DNA from: Pollenia angustigena
Lineage: Eukaryota; Arthropoda; Insecta; Diptera; Polleniidae
Length of the DNA: 64,000 bases
Direction: 5' to 3'
Assembly (NCBI GenBank): GCA_930367215.1
Contig: OV884059.1
Coordinates: 27,800,945-27,864,944 of the forward strand
In this document: piece after piece, positions 45,754-61,495 of the stretch
Layout of the letters: every line of letters begins with the position of its first letter
Position numbering within the stretch: the stretch's first letter is position 1
Notes under the pieces: model-generated
What the model saw: the letters and a program-made list of their open reading frames with translations, nothing else
Databases searched by the model: none
Told to the model about the DNA's origin: nothing
Program-made: the position numbers and the translations under genes

Positions 45754-46177
45754 CCCAGCGGTAAATATTGAAAGGACCGCAAGTGGCAGGCCTTTTTGAA
45801 GGCCTCTATACTCCTTTCTAAAAGATTCGCTTCGCATGATATCCTGCCTTCAGAAGTATGCCTTCTAGAAGGTATAAACTTCTTTTTAAAAGACCTTCTG
45901 AAATATTCAGTACACATTCGCTACTCCCTTCTTTGAGAAGGGAGAAAGGAAGGCGTTCAGTTTTATTTACTTTTTATTTTTAGTGACCTTCCTTACTCCC
46001 TTCTTTGGGAAGGGATTGAAGTTGTTTTTAAAGGAAGTGTGGAAGGCCTTGCGCCCAATGACAACCTGTGTAAAAAATAAATAAGTATGGAATGCGGCGA
46101 GAAGGGCTTCTGACTGCTTGTGACTGCTAAATAAGGCCTTCTATTAGGCCTCTTTACTCATTCTAGTTACCGCTGGG
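45754..46177. repeat. Inverted-repeat element with CCCAGCGGTAA ends
   Basis: Left cccagcggtaa and right ttaccgctggg, 424 bp apart. The interior repeats 'gaaggcct', 'cctttctaaaaga' and 'cttactcccttctttg' phrases, giving a GC-richer block. Confidence 0.65.
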
Positions 46178-46241
46178 AACTATTAATTTATCACCTTAAA
46201 ATCTTGATAAAAGATGTGTATAAATTACACAGATAAATATG

Positions 46242-46868
46242 AAGGGTATTCCGTTCAGATTTTTTTTTTTATTGCAAAAAAGAAAAAATGGAAAATGCTC
46301 TCATGTTGGAGTTGGCGGGTCTTTATTATAATTTGAAAGTGTAAAGTTGTACACATTTGACATGTCAAAAAAAAAAAGTAAAACAACCTGTCAATAAAAT
46401 TTGTATAATTTATTATTAATTAATTATTAATTTTTCCTGAAATTTTATTTTTCAAATTTACCACGAAATTTCTAGTATCCGACAAAAATCCAAGTACTTT
46501 TTAACTTCTGCATCTGTCCATTTTTTTGTTAAACGTTCGTTTTTAATATTTTTTTTATTGAATTTTCTTTTTAACTTAAAAAAAAAACTTTTAAGAAAAA
46601 TTTAATTAAATTTGATGTTATTAAAGTGATGTTCGAAGAATCATAGTTTTAATGCTTTTTGTGAAAAATAACAACATTTTTGTACGAGTGGCAGCCACAT
46701 TCAATTTGACGTTTATGAATTTCTAACGCTTTATAAATTGGATTGTTGCAATTTTACAATCTGTCCTTTTTTTTTAATTGCAACTTTTAGTGTAAAAGTT
46801 TTGACTTTTGTTTGTTGTAGTAAAAACATTTTTGCAATCAAAAAAAAAAATCTGAACAGAATTCCCTT
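46242..46868. repeat. Foldback element with AAGGGTATTCCGTTCAGATTT ends
   Basis: Left aagggtattccgttcagatt plus a T-tract and right an A-tract then aatctgaacagaattccctt. It is 627 bp with subterminal matches (tgcaaaaa and tttttgca). There is no coding frame. Confidence 0.7.
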
Positions 46869-46891
46869 AATGGTTTTTTTTTCAAATTAAA

Positions 46892-47032
46892 TGCCGGTTC
46901 ACACACATCAAGTTTGACTCGTCAAGTCTTGAGTTTTTAGGAGAGAGAGGAAAAGACATGGCATTCTCTTTTCCCTTCTCTCCTAAAAGTTCAAGACTTG
47001 AGGAGTCAAACTTGATGTGTGTGAACCGGCAC
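46892..47032. repeat. MITE with TGCCGGTTCACACACATCAA ends
   Basis: Perfect inverted arms from tgccggttcacacacatcaa to ttgatgtgtgtgaaccggca. The arms run on as 'gtttgactcgtcaagtcttg' and the core is gagagaggaaaagaca...ttcccttctctcct. Confidence 0.85.
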
Positions 47033-47247
47033 TAACAAGGGCTGATGTCCGTGTTGCCACCAGCAACATTCAAAACTGCACTTGAGATAAAGCAAAATTA
47101 AAAACTTTTGCAAAAAGAGCAGCTTAGAAAGTATAGTCAAAGTATGGCCAATTCGGAACATTTGATAGCATACACCACACTATCTACATATGTACAAAAT
47201 TGTAAGAGTGGAACGTATGCAATTACCATTCAAACAAAGGTTTGTTA

Positions 47248-47763
47248 GAGGGACCGTAACAGTTATTCCTTTTTTTTTATAAAAGTCAGATGAGAACTGT
47301 TATTTTTTGATTTTTATTTTTTTGAACAAAATAACAGTTTTATATTGATTTTTATTTTTTCGAGCAAAAATAAAAGTTATTCTCTAAATAAATGTACGTG
47401 TTTTAATAATTTAGATGACTTTAATAATTATTTTAATGCGCATAAGAAATTCCAGTGATAATTACACACTAAAATAAATAAATTATTAAATCACGTACAT
47501 TTATTTAGAGAATAACTTTTATTTTTGCTCGAAAAAATAAAAATCAATATAAAACTGTTATTTTTGTTCAAAAAAATCAAAATCAAAAAATAACTGTTAT
47601 TTTTGATCGAAAAAATAAAAATCAAAATTATAAAAATCAATATATTTTATCATTGACAAGTGCATGAGGAACAATATGGTATACTTGAATCAGTTTTTCG
47701 ACGTTTACTTCTATATGCTTTTTTTGTTTTAAAATTCCAATATAACTGTTATTTTCGGTCCCT
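47248..47763. mobile_element. Mutator-like long-TIR element, copy 2, 9-bp duplication
   Basis: Ends gagggaccgtaacagttatt and aataactgt...cggtccct enclose two long inverted arms (ttttcgagcaaaaataaaag, then taacttttatttttgctcg). It is flanked by ggtttgtta on each side (47239-47247 and 47764-47772). A 9-bp duplication with long TIRs suggests a Mutator-like origin. Copy 1 is at 15502-15980. Confidence 0.75.
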
Positions 47764-47772
47764 GGTTTGTTA

Positions 47773-48689
47773 TGAATTTAAGATAAATATAATTATTCTT
47801 AAGGTCGAATATTATCTAGGTATCTTCATCTATATAAGATTTTTCATCTTAAAGTGATTTAAGGGAGGAAGTTTATATGGGGCCTATGGTGAATGCTTTA
47901 TCTATCAGCACAAAATTATTCCATGACATAGTTGGTATTTTTTTATCAATGCATACCAAAATTTAAAAGGAAGTTGTCCATAACAAGCTTTTTTCAGGAA
48001 TGGTATTTGTATGGGAGCCGTCAAGTATCGACTGATTCCAAAATTAGTTTCGAAAGATAATGCTTTGAAGTTCGGCAAAAAGGTCTTAAAGAATAAAAGT
48101 GCATTTTGAGTTTTTGATTGGGTTTACCTCAATTTTTAAATTAAATTTCAGATTGGATATTCGTATTTGTATTCGACGAATATTGGTGCAGATATTCGTA
48201 TTCGCGAATATAAAAACTGATATTCGTTACTAGTGATCAACATTAACATTGCCCTATTTTAACTAACATTGATCGTATACCTATCTATCTGTCTAGCTGC
48301 CTTCATTCTATTCCTCTTTTTTTTTTTGCCACAATTGGCACACATTCATTGTTTTTGTTGTTGTATTTATTTCATTTTCTTCTTTGGTATCAAAACAAAA
48401 TCATTTTTAACCACCTTTCAAACATTTGCGTAGTTTTATAAAAAAGAAATAATAATCTGAAACTAGACTGGTTGGCGGCGTTTTGGCATAGATGTATTGT
48501 GCTATGTGAATGTCACACAAAGAGATGTTATTAACACAATACAACTAATATGCGAGTGAGTGAGTGAGCGAGTAATTACCCAGTTGACCATACTTTAAAT
48601 GCATCCTCGAGGAGGACATTTGAGCCGCATACAAAGTCACATCTCTCTACTGCAGTGCTTACATGCCATAGTGGTAAAAAAATCATTGT
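47773..48689. other. Intergenic (or arginase intron) DNA, no gene seen
   Basis: Includes ATTCG-rich phrases (about 48150-48230, 'gatattcgtattcgcg') and a short (gagt)n stretch at 48555-48572. No element ends. Confidence 0.4.
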
Positions 48690-49310
48690 CATGTTTAAGC
48701 ATAACTTCCTTAAATCCAACCATTATATTCTTGTGGCTTCCTGATGGATGACTAATTTGACCAGAATATGATAGTTATATGAAGTTTTCGATAAATATAG
48801 TTTTGTTGGAAGTTACTATATTGAAAAATTTACCATAGCCCCAAATAAAGCCCACTCTTGAAAAACATTTTTGTACGCCTCAAGCTGTAATGAATAATGC
48901 TACTATAATATAATTTAGTCAGTAACAGTTTTATGTAAATAGAAATCACAGTGTCAAATTTCGTGAACAACGTTCCATAATTTACCATAGGCCCTTATAA
49001 AGCCCATTCCCGAAAAGCCCTTTAGCACGCGTAAAACTATATCAAATAATGCTATTGCAAAACATTTTGGTCTGCCGCTGAAGATCGGACCATAACTTAC
49101 CATAGACCCCAAATAAACCTTAATAATGCTTTTAAATCAATTGTTGGTCAGTTTTAAATGACTAGAAATTACACCGTCAACTTTCATGAAGATCGGCCCA
49201 AAATTTACCACAGGTCCGATATAAAGCACACTCCTGCTATATTCTAGCTGTAGGTTGAGGGTATCAGAGATTCGGTGCAGCCGAATATAGCACCCTTACT
49301 TGTTTTTTGT
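48690..49310 (-). repeat. Dispersed repeat with ~110-150-bp units (minus strand)
   Basis: The phrase 'aatttaccatag.cccnnataaagcccactcc' recurs in diverged form near 48828, 48980, 49092 and 49200. It ends cagccgaatatagcaccctt then acttgtttt. On the minus strand the start (aaaacaagtaagggtgctat) resembles the start of 3037-3722. Confidence 0.55.
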
Positions 49311-49499
49311 ATTGTTGTCGTCCGAAAATCTAAAATCGAATACTTAGCGTCGTGAGGTACATAGTATTCCTTCATTTATATTTATAAGATTTTATCGCTC
49401 ATTTTGAATTACAAGACCTTTTTTGTCCTTTGTCGTTAACACTATTAAATAACAGATTACATAAGACTTGTCGCTTATATCGACGTCAATAAAGTTTGA

Positions 49500-49765
49500 A
49501 GAAGATATTGAGTAAACTGGCGGCATGAAATAGCCTCCCCAAAATATACCCCCCCCCCCCCCAAAAAAAAAATAATGAAATAACCCCACAAAGTGTGTGG
49601 CCTTGTGTCATATGCAATAAAACCCTAATTTTGAAAATGAAATAAACCCACAACGAAATAAAATAACGCCCCAAACAGAAATAAAATAATACACTAATTT
49701 TTGGGTGCTTACTTCTTATGAAATAAGACCCCAATTCCTGAAATTTAATAAGGTCCCAATATGTA
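49500..49765. repeat. Degenerate tandem repeat with a poly-C tract
   Basis: Units of 'gaaataaaaccccaa' type, with a run of fifteen or so C followed by A's near 49550. It is similar in phrase and strand-flip to 34330-34590. Confidence 0.5.
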
Positions 49766-49871
49766 TAAATAATTAACAGTTTTGGTTTAAACAATCGCGC
49801 GATTGATAGTACCCTAGAGGAAAAGGAACTAACACCAAACTTGTCACGTGACAGTTCTAAAGTGGTAGGGA

Positions 49872-50011
49872 CCGGTTCTAGTTCTAACACTTTATATGAA
49901 GGGGACTTGTCACTTTAACATGTCGATGTCCTAGGACGGGGTTAATTTGCACCTTTTTGACACTTCGTGACAGGTAATTGAATAGTCCCCTTCATATACA
50001 GTTATAGAACC
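49872..50011. repeat. 140-bp inverted-repeat element (GGTTCTAGTTCTAAC)
   Basis: The left arm 'ggttctagttctaacacttt', then 'atatgaaggggac', is matched inverted by 'gtccccttcatatacagtta', then 'tagaacc', on the right. Confidence 0.65.
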
Positions 50012-50249
50012 AGATAGAATCAGCCACTTCCCGCACAAAATCCAGTCAGATGACTACTTTTTTGTCAATTACCTTTCCTATAGACTAACTACTCTTTAAA
50101 CACATTATCATCAGTTAGGTGATGTGTCTTGTTTTCACCTATCACAATTCGTTCCTTTTTATTTCAATATTGTGTTCACTGGTCACGGGATAGGTACATT
50201 AAGAACAATCGACGCAAATTTCCCGCAGGGTATGGTTAGCACTTCGGCC

Positions 50250-50412
50250 GGTTGCAAGGATTTCCTCCTCTATAATATACCAAACACCGACTTCGCTAAC
50301 ATAAGCTTCTTAGCATAGCCGGACTTCGGCCGGGCACAAAGACTTTCTCCGCTATGGTATAGCAAACACCAGCATCGCTTACTAAAGCATCTCTGCATAG
50401 CCGAACGGAAGC
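50250..50412 (-). repeat. 82-bp minisatellite array, locus 3
   Basis: About two units on the minus strand. 'caaacacc' recurs at 50281 and 50363, again exactly 82 bp apart. The units carry agccgga...ccgggcacaa and 'ctaaagcatctctgcatagc', matching loci 1 and 2. Confidence 0.8.
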
Positions 50413-50754
50413 TGGTTTTTGTTGTTGCTGTTCTCTGCACAATCTTTGGGGGAGTTATTTCCTTAATTTTTTGGGGGTTATTTTATGCGACCGACAAAAC
50501 TTCATCGTGAAAATTGTCCCTAATATAGTTTTATAGATGTGCAAAATAATAACTTGTCGCTAATGTTGTCGCCATTAAGTTAATCAATATACAACCCGAC
50601 AGACATCTTTATTTATATAATATTTCTATAAATAATAATACTTTTCATTTGATCTGCATTTTAACAAAAGCATGTTCATGTATGATATAGAAACTTTAAT
50701 GTTACATTAGATTTTTTTGCAGTCGCAACAAAACTCATTAGATTTCTATCTCAC

Positions 50755-50815
50755 AAAGTATTGTGGAATAGGTAAGACTTGTGTGATAGTGTAAACTAGT
50801 CTTAGGCATACTCAT
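50755..50815. repeat. Truncated copy of the TATCACACAAGTCTTA MITE family
   Basis: 'gtaagacttgtgtgatagtg' then 'taaactagtctta' matches the right end of 35194-35328. The left end is only hinted at (tctcacaaagtattgtggaa). Confidence 0.5.
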
Positions 50816-51169
50816 TTATGCTATTTTTGGTCCGCTTGTCATAAAACGGACGCTATTGACGATAAATCAAGGAAGAATTCCAGAAGTCTTTACAATATCG
50901 TTGGGAAAACTTAAACGATGATAATGTCGTCAATGGAGAATTGGCCAACTGGGTAACTAACTGCGTTGGTGTGATCTGGCAAATGCACTTGGTATGTATT
51001 TGAATTAGTTGATGTTAAATATCTTTTGCAGATGTGCAATTTTAAACAAACATATGCCAGGAGAGCTAGATTTAGCGATACATTGTTAATTGTTTAGCGA
51101 CAAATTATTGACACTATGTACCTATTTGTTTTTTTTTTTTCTTATTGACACACAATTTCTTTAGATTCA
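50816..51169. other. No feature recognised
   Basis: Slightly GC-richer block at 50,820-51,000 with no long frame, and read on both strands it gives no arginase exon. Confidence 0.35.
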
Positions 51170-51402
51170 GGGGCCTAATTCTGGCAGTCGTGATCGAGTA
51201 TTTTCTCGATTCGAAAGCAATTTAATATCTAAGTTTTTCAGTCAATACTGAACAAATCGGAATTATTTCTTCAATATTGTAAAGCATTAATTTGAGTTTC
51301 ACAAAACTGAAAAAAATAATTTCGATTCGTTCAGTATCGACTGAAATAAAATTGCTTTCGAATCGAGAAATAACTCGATCACGACTGCCAGAATTAGGCC
51401 CC
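51170..51402. mobile_element. 233-bp foldback, GGGGCCTAATTCTGGCAG ends
   Basis: Left ggggcctaattctggcagtc and right gactgccagaattaggcccc are perfect inverted copies, followed by gtgatcgagt and 'tcgattcgaaagcaattt' arms. Same length as 43681-43913. Confidence 0.85.
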
Positions 51403-52611
51403 AGATATTTGAGCTAATTTAGTGTCTGTTAGGACAATTTAAAAAAAGATAAACAAATTATGGATGTATTTCGTAGAATACTTATTTTTTTATAAAGTTT
51501 TATCATAAGGGCCTTGTTTGATATCTTCCTTTCTTATTTCGAACACTAAATTCTACTCACAAAATTATATTGAATTCTCCAACTCCAATTCTCAAAAAAG
51601 TTTCCTTAAGTTCAATAGCACATTATGGTGGGGCCTTTATAACTTATCAAAGGACAACATTTATTAACTTTCAGCTATACCCAACTGTCCAAAACATATT
51701 TTTAACTGGAAGTTAAAGTAATAAATACATAGTTAGTTTTAACTGAAATTGTTGAAATTACCCGTTAGTGGAAAGAAATTTCCATTTTGTAAGTTTTATG
51801 AACTAAAAAAGTTGTATACAAACAAAAAGGTATGAAATTGTTAAACCCCATTTTGACTTTTGGCCTACCCTGTAGTTGAAATTTCAAATCTGTTAAAAAT
51901 CTCGTAAGTCGCAATGCAAGTTTGTATTTTTTTCCAAACACGAAAAGTTATAAAGAGAAATTTTAATGTGGATTACCCCTAAAACATTTAGATTTCCGTG
52001 TAAAATAATACCCGAAAAAACCTAAATTAAAAGTCATTTATTTAAAAAAACTGCTTTAAATTCAAAACAAATTATTGTCTTAAAAATTCATACTGATAAG
52101 GATATCTACATATTTTCTAGTTGAACTTTATTTTCGTGCTAAAGAAAAATTTTATGAATTAAAAAAGTTTCCCTCAAATGCACCCCCTCACTTAACAATT
52201 AATGAAATGTTAAATAAGGGTGATTTAAACTGGACTTGCAAAAGTTCATAAATTTTAAAGACATAAAAATCAGACATAACGCCAGTAAAGACTTAAGTTT
52301 TGTATACTTTATCAGTTTTGTGTTTTGTTCCTTTACATCTGAAACCCACACAAACAAAAAGCCCCGGAAGTAAACAAAGTAACACTAAACAAGAGTGTAA
52401 TGAATACAGGAAATGTTAAAAAATAGGTAAAAGATGACTAAGAATAATGCTACAGCAAAATAAATGGAATTCTGCTAAATTATTACTTTACTGGCATCGG
52501 GCGGGCCTAGCTGATGGGTAAAACACAAATAATTCATTAATTGAGCTTTTTAAACTTGCATTAATTGCCACTTCTTTGATTTCAGGAAAAGTAAATGACT
52601 ATATTTTAGTT
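51403..52611. other. AT-rich DNA, no gene seen
   Basis: No coding frame above background and no repeats with two ends. Confidence 0.4.
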
Positions 52612-52990
52612 TAGAAGATATAGGGAAGCTTTTACCTATCTCACGCCCTATTTCGTTTCAAATGTTACAGTGCCTGAATGCCAAATTTTAAGAAAATCTG
52701 TTGATTAGTTAAGAAGATTGGAGAGGGGGAGCTTTTACCCGTTTTTCCCTATTTCAAGCCCTAAATAATCACAATTTTAGGTTAAAGTTCTTTCCAGATA
52801 TTACAATATTTGCCTGCAAAACGATTAATAAGTTAAGAAGATATATGGAGTGAAGCTTTTACCTCTCTTGCCCTATTTCACGCCCTATTCCGTATTTCCT
52901 TTCAGGTGTTACAGTGCCTGCATGCAAAATTTTAAGAAAACCAGTTGATTAGTTAAGAAGATTTAGGGCAGGGGAGCTTGCCCTATATCC
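52612..52990 (+). repeat. Three diverged tandem units of ~120-130 bp
   Basis: Each unit repeats 'gaagcttttacct', 'tttcacgccctat', 'gttacagtgcctg', 'aaaattttaagaaaa' and 'ttgattagttaagaagat' in order. The third is closest to the first. Confidence 0.7.
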
Positions 52991-54535
52991 AAATTACTGC
53001 GCTTACGTACCATTTTGTATTCAAAAATGTGGCAACATCAATTAAATATGAAGCCATTTGATTTAATGTTTGAAATATCCGTTTTTGCTGTGCATATTGT
53101 ATTTAAGTTTTTAGTGAGGTGTTTTTATGTAATTTATTTCTTAGATTCCCGAAGATGGGATTTACAATTACGAAATATAATAAAAAATATACAAATGTAT
53201 TAAAGAAATTGGGCGAAATTGGGCTGTCATAGAATGCACTCAAAAGCTCGCGACCATGAAGAAAATGTCTATTCAGAATTAAATATATATGTATATTAAC
53301 TGTTTGATTTAATGTTTGAAATATGGGTTAGCTTAATATATCAGAAAGCTATTTACAAATTGAATGAATGCAGTGTTCACTAAAATGGCTACAACTCATG
53401 AACCAATACACATTTGAAGACCGTTGATACATAAAAACCTTGGTGTTGAAACAAAATCGGTTAATCGGCATGACAGAGAACATCAATTACTAACACAATG
53501 CAACGTTTTTTTATATTGTATATAGAAGATGAATGAGCCTTATTTTGTAGTTCAAACCTTTAGTTTTAGAAAAAGGATTTTATGTTGACTCCAAAACTAG
53601 ATCAGGATCTAATCCTAAGCCAATTCTTATGCTTAACCTAAAATGTTTATTTTAAAAAAAAATCGATGTTATTTTCGATTTACTTCCTTTAACTTGGTTT
53701 TTTTTTGTTACTTAACATTTTGAAAATAACTGATTCGACTTTAAGAGTTTACTCTTAAAATTTCTTTATTTCGAACGGCAACTACCGACTCTAGCTCAAC
53801 TTTCCACCTAAAAAGTGCAAACAACCCCTCTTTGTTATGCAAAACAGGTTTTTTACGTGTGTCTGTTATACTTTCCTTGATTTGTTTCAATTTACAAAAA
53901 AAAAACTGTTCTATTTCTCTGTCGTAAATATTTTACATCCCTTACAATTAATTACAAAATATGTATGTATGTATGCTTAAAACAAAAACGGAAGTTGTAA
54001 CGACGCTCGCGCTTCTATAAACAAAGCACTTCAAAACTTGCGCACAGAGAGTAGCGGTAAAGGGCAGCAAGCTAAAATATATGTAGGTACATATATTGTG
54101 GGTTGCTAAGAATCCTGCAGCATCTGGTATTGGAAACGTTTTTGCACGAATTAATTTTTTGCTACACACGTTTGATGACCTTTTTTATTATCGCAATAAC
54201 CGGCAACATTGGAATTGACATTTGGAACGAGGGTGCGGTTCGTTTTTGTGTACCTAGTATATTGGAATATAATATGCCGAGGTATAGAAAACCTGTTCAA
54301 AATGGAGTGGCGAACAAATCCTTTAAAACAAAAATTTCAAGTAAAAAAAGAACAGGGAAATAAAAATGGGAATTAAATATTAAAATGAGAAAACTAGTAC
54401 AATTTTTTAATTAAAACTAAATTATTAAAAACTTAGTTTAAACCTAAATTGTTTAAAAATACATAGTTAAAACTTCCAAGTTATTATTTAAGTTTTTTTC
54501 CAAGTTATTTAGAAATAGTTTTAATTAATCTTTAA
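52991..54535. other. Intergenic DNA, no convincing gene
   Basis: The stretch 53.95-54.36 kb has opposing frames (53948-54169 minus and 54103-54363 plus) with a more mixed base composition than its surroundings. Neither shows a motif or splice-bounded homology. Confidence 0.35.
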
Positions 54536-54537
54536 AC

Positions 54538-55080
54538 CAGTGTTCGAAAATAAACACTAAATATCGCTCCTTAGTGTTCGGTTCACAAACGCTAATAGTG
54601 TTTGGGTAGAAAATCATTAAAAAAATAACGTTTCCCTGTTTGTCATCTTTTGAACACAAAAATAATATTGTTTTTATCTAACTTAACAAAAGAGGAGAAC
54701 ATTTAATTCCGTTCGGTTTTTTTTTTTTTTTTTTTAAAACCACAAACTTCATTGTGTTCGGTTCGGTTCGGTTCATTAATGTTCGTCGCTTTTGGCTGGT
54801 AAAAAAAACAAAACATTTTTTACAAAAACAAAATACACATACATAAAACATAAAACTTGTTGTTTATTTACATTATAGAACATTAAAATATGTTTGTCTA
54901 CAGTATCACTACAATTGTTCTGTTTTTTTTTTTTTTTAACGAAAAAAAGAACGTTATATAATGTTCGGTTCTTTCTTGAAAATAGTTACGAACGGTATTA
55001 AGGGTTGTGTTCGTCTACACAATCACTAAAAAATAGATATCGTTATTGGCTGTGTAAGCCGAACGCTAAATAATGTTTTC
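54538..55080. repeat. GTTCGGTTC-rich repeat block
   Basis: Repeated 'gttcggttc', 'gaacgnta' and 'aacactaaat' phrases. It opens with cagtgttcgaaaataaacac and later has inverted phrases (gttcgtctaca, agccgaacgctaaat). It may be a decayed inverted-repeat element. Confidence 0.4.
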
Positions 55081-55313
55081 TTTATTTTCTTAACTTAAAC
55101 ATTCTTCTATGGCTTGTTCATCCCTTGTTTAATAAAATGTAAAAAGTAAAAATTATTAATAACAAATTGTATTTTAATCGGAACTTATTATAGGTATGTA
55201 TGTAGTACATAAGTACCTATACAATAATATACTTAAAAGGTATATAGGTACTTACATATGTATATGTTTATTGCGCAAAATTAAATATTAAAATTTTAAT
55301 CTGCAGTAGAAAC

Positions 55314-55551
55314 ATCGCACTGGTTCCTCTAAAGAGAGTCAATTCAGAATTTTCCAATCTCCCTTTTTTGCAAGAAATCGATGTACAGTTGTCAAAACTA
55401 CGCACTGTATAAATCTTAGATCAATTTCTCTAGTATTTTGCAGAACAAAAATACAATTGTATCCACCATTGTAGTAAATACCTACTTCATATAAAAAGAA
55501 AACGTTTTTTTCTGTACTGAAAAGTTATAAATTTTGAGGAACCAGTGCGAT
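55314..55551. repeat. MITE with ATCGCACTGGTTCCTC ends
   Basis: Left atcgcactggttcctctaaa and right gaggaaccagtgcgat are inverted copies, 238 bp. The longer relative at 26760-28755 is split by a LINE. Confidence 0.8.
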
Positions 55552-56964
55552 ATGTACATATGTATTTGCAAAATTTTTATTGAAAAAATCTACTTTCTTT
55601 TTTAATGTAAATTAAAAATATTCTATAATTAAACATTTTTCTTCTTTTTAAATTGCTAATTTTTCCACCGGCACAAGCAAAATTCGCATATGTTTTTACC
55701 TTTATTTTTTTTCCTGAAAAATATCATTCCGAAATGAAAAATACCCAAGTATTTTAAAAATACAGAGTTTCTGTTATTACTAGTATGAGATACCCTGCAA
55801 TAAATAAGAGAGCAACCTGACAGCAATTACTATTTGTCTCCCTTACCTTAACGGCAGTTAAATATGTAAACAAAAAAATTAGAAAGAAACAAAAGTACAC
55901 AACGATTTAAGCAGCCATTTTGGAATTTTCTTTTTGCCAAGAAGAAAAGCAGAGCAAAAGAATGAACAAAAATTTATAATCATTTATTTTATAACAAACG
56001 TTCGTTGGCAGCAGACGCATTTAGATCGTTAAGAACAAAAGAAAAGTTGTGAAAAAATTTTTAAAATTTTATAACAAATTACTTAAATAAAAAGTATTTA
56101 TTTAATTATATTAAAGTTATTAAATAAACAAATTGGAAAAACCGGACCTGTTTTTTTTATATAAAAAAAGTATCTCTAAAACCCATAGAAGATAAACGGC
56201 AAAGCAAACAGAAAAAAGTGTATCTGTATCTACAAAATACAAGAAAATTTAATAGAAAAAATTAGAACACACTTCCAATAATAAAAAAAAATATTTTAAA
56301 CAGAACCTTTAATAGAAAAGTTTAAATAAAACATGAATTTTTAAAATAATTGTGTAACATCATTTTATTAGCTAAAAAACCTAAAATTATTAAAAAAAAA
56401 CACTACTTATAAGAATAATAAAAACAAAAGAGAATATCAAAAAATATTAATGAAGAAAATTTTGTAGTAAATTAGCAAAAAGTTTGTGTTATATTATACA
56501 AAAAATTATTTCAATCGAAATAGTTGAAATAAATCAATAAAATCGATTTCCATTTTTGCAAAAGAAGAAAAAAAGAACACTCCCCGTGGGTTAAGCACAA
56601 ATAAAGGAAAAAGAAATTAGAAGTGAACCAAAACCAAACGTTCGTCTACATACGTCCGCCATCATAGTTTACATACAGAAAAACAACAACAAACACGTAA
56701 TTTTTGTCTAACAAAAAATATTCGAAAAAGAACCAAGTAAAACAACTGCTCTAATCAACGTCTGCGTCTGCTGATTTTACAACACACGCAAACTCATACC
56801 ATCTTATTATACACACATCTACCAAATAAACTAATAACTTAATAAATTGTGGGAGAGTAGATATAAAAAAGAGATTTATAAAAAAAAAATCTAGCGAAAT
56901 AAAGCAAAAATCAAACTAAAAAAGCCCTAAATCATTAAATAGCAAAAACAACAAAACGATAAAA

Positions 56965-56965
<1 letters not shown>
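55552..56965 (+). other. elav promoter and 5' leader region
   Basis: The 5' UTR exon of elav must end at 56965, where aaaaa is followed by a perfect donor gtaagt. Its start is not resolvable. The last ~700 bp are A-rich and lack repeats, as expected of a leader. No TATA box is chosen. Confidence 0.5.

Positions 56966-61495
<4,530 letters not shown>

Noticed and set aside
50816..51000. Missing arginase exon in the GC-richer block
   Set aside because: Neither strand gives arginase motifs, and no suitable splice signals frame it.
54103..54363. 86-codon plus frame in mixed-composition DNA near elav
   Set aside because: No recognisable family and no splice-bounded extension; kept only as a note in the intergenic entry.
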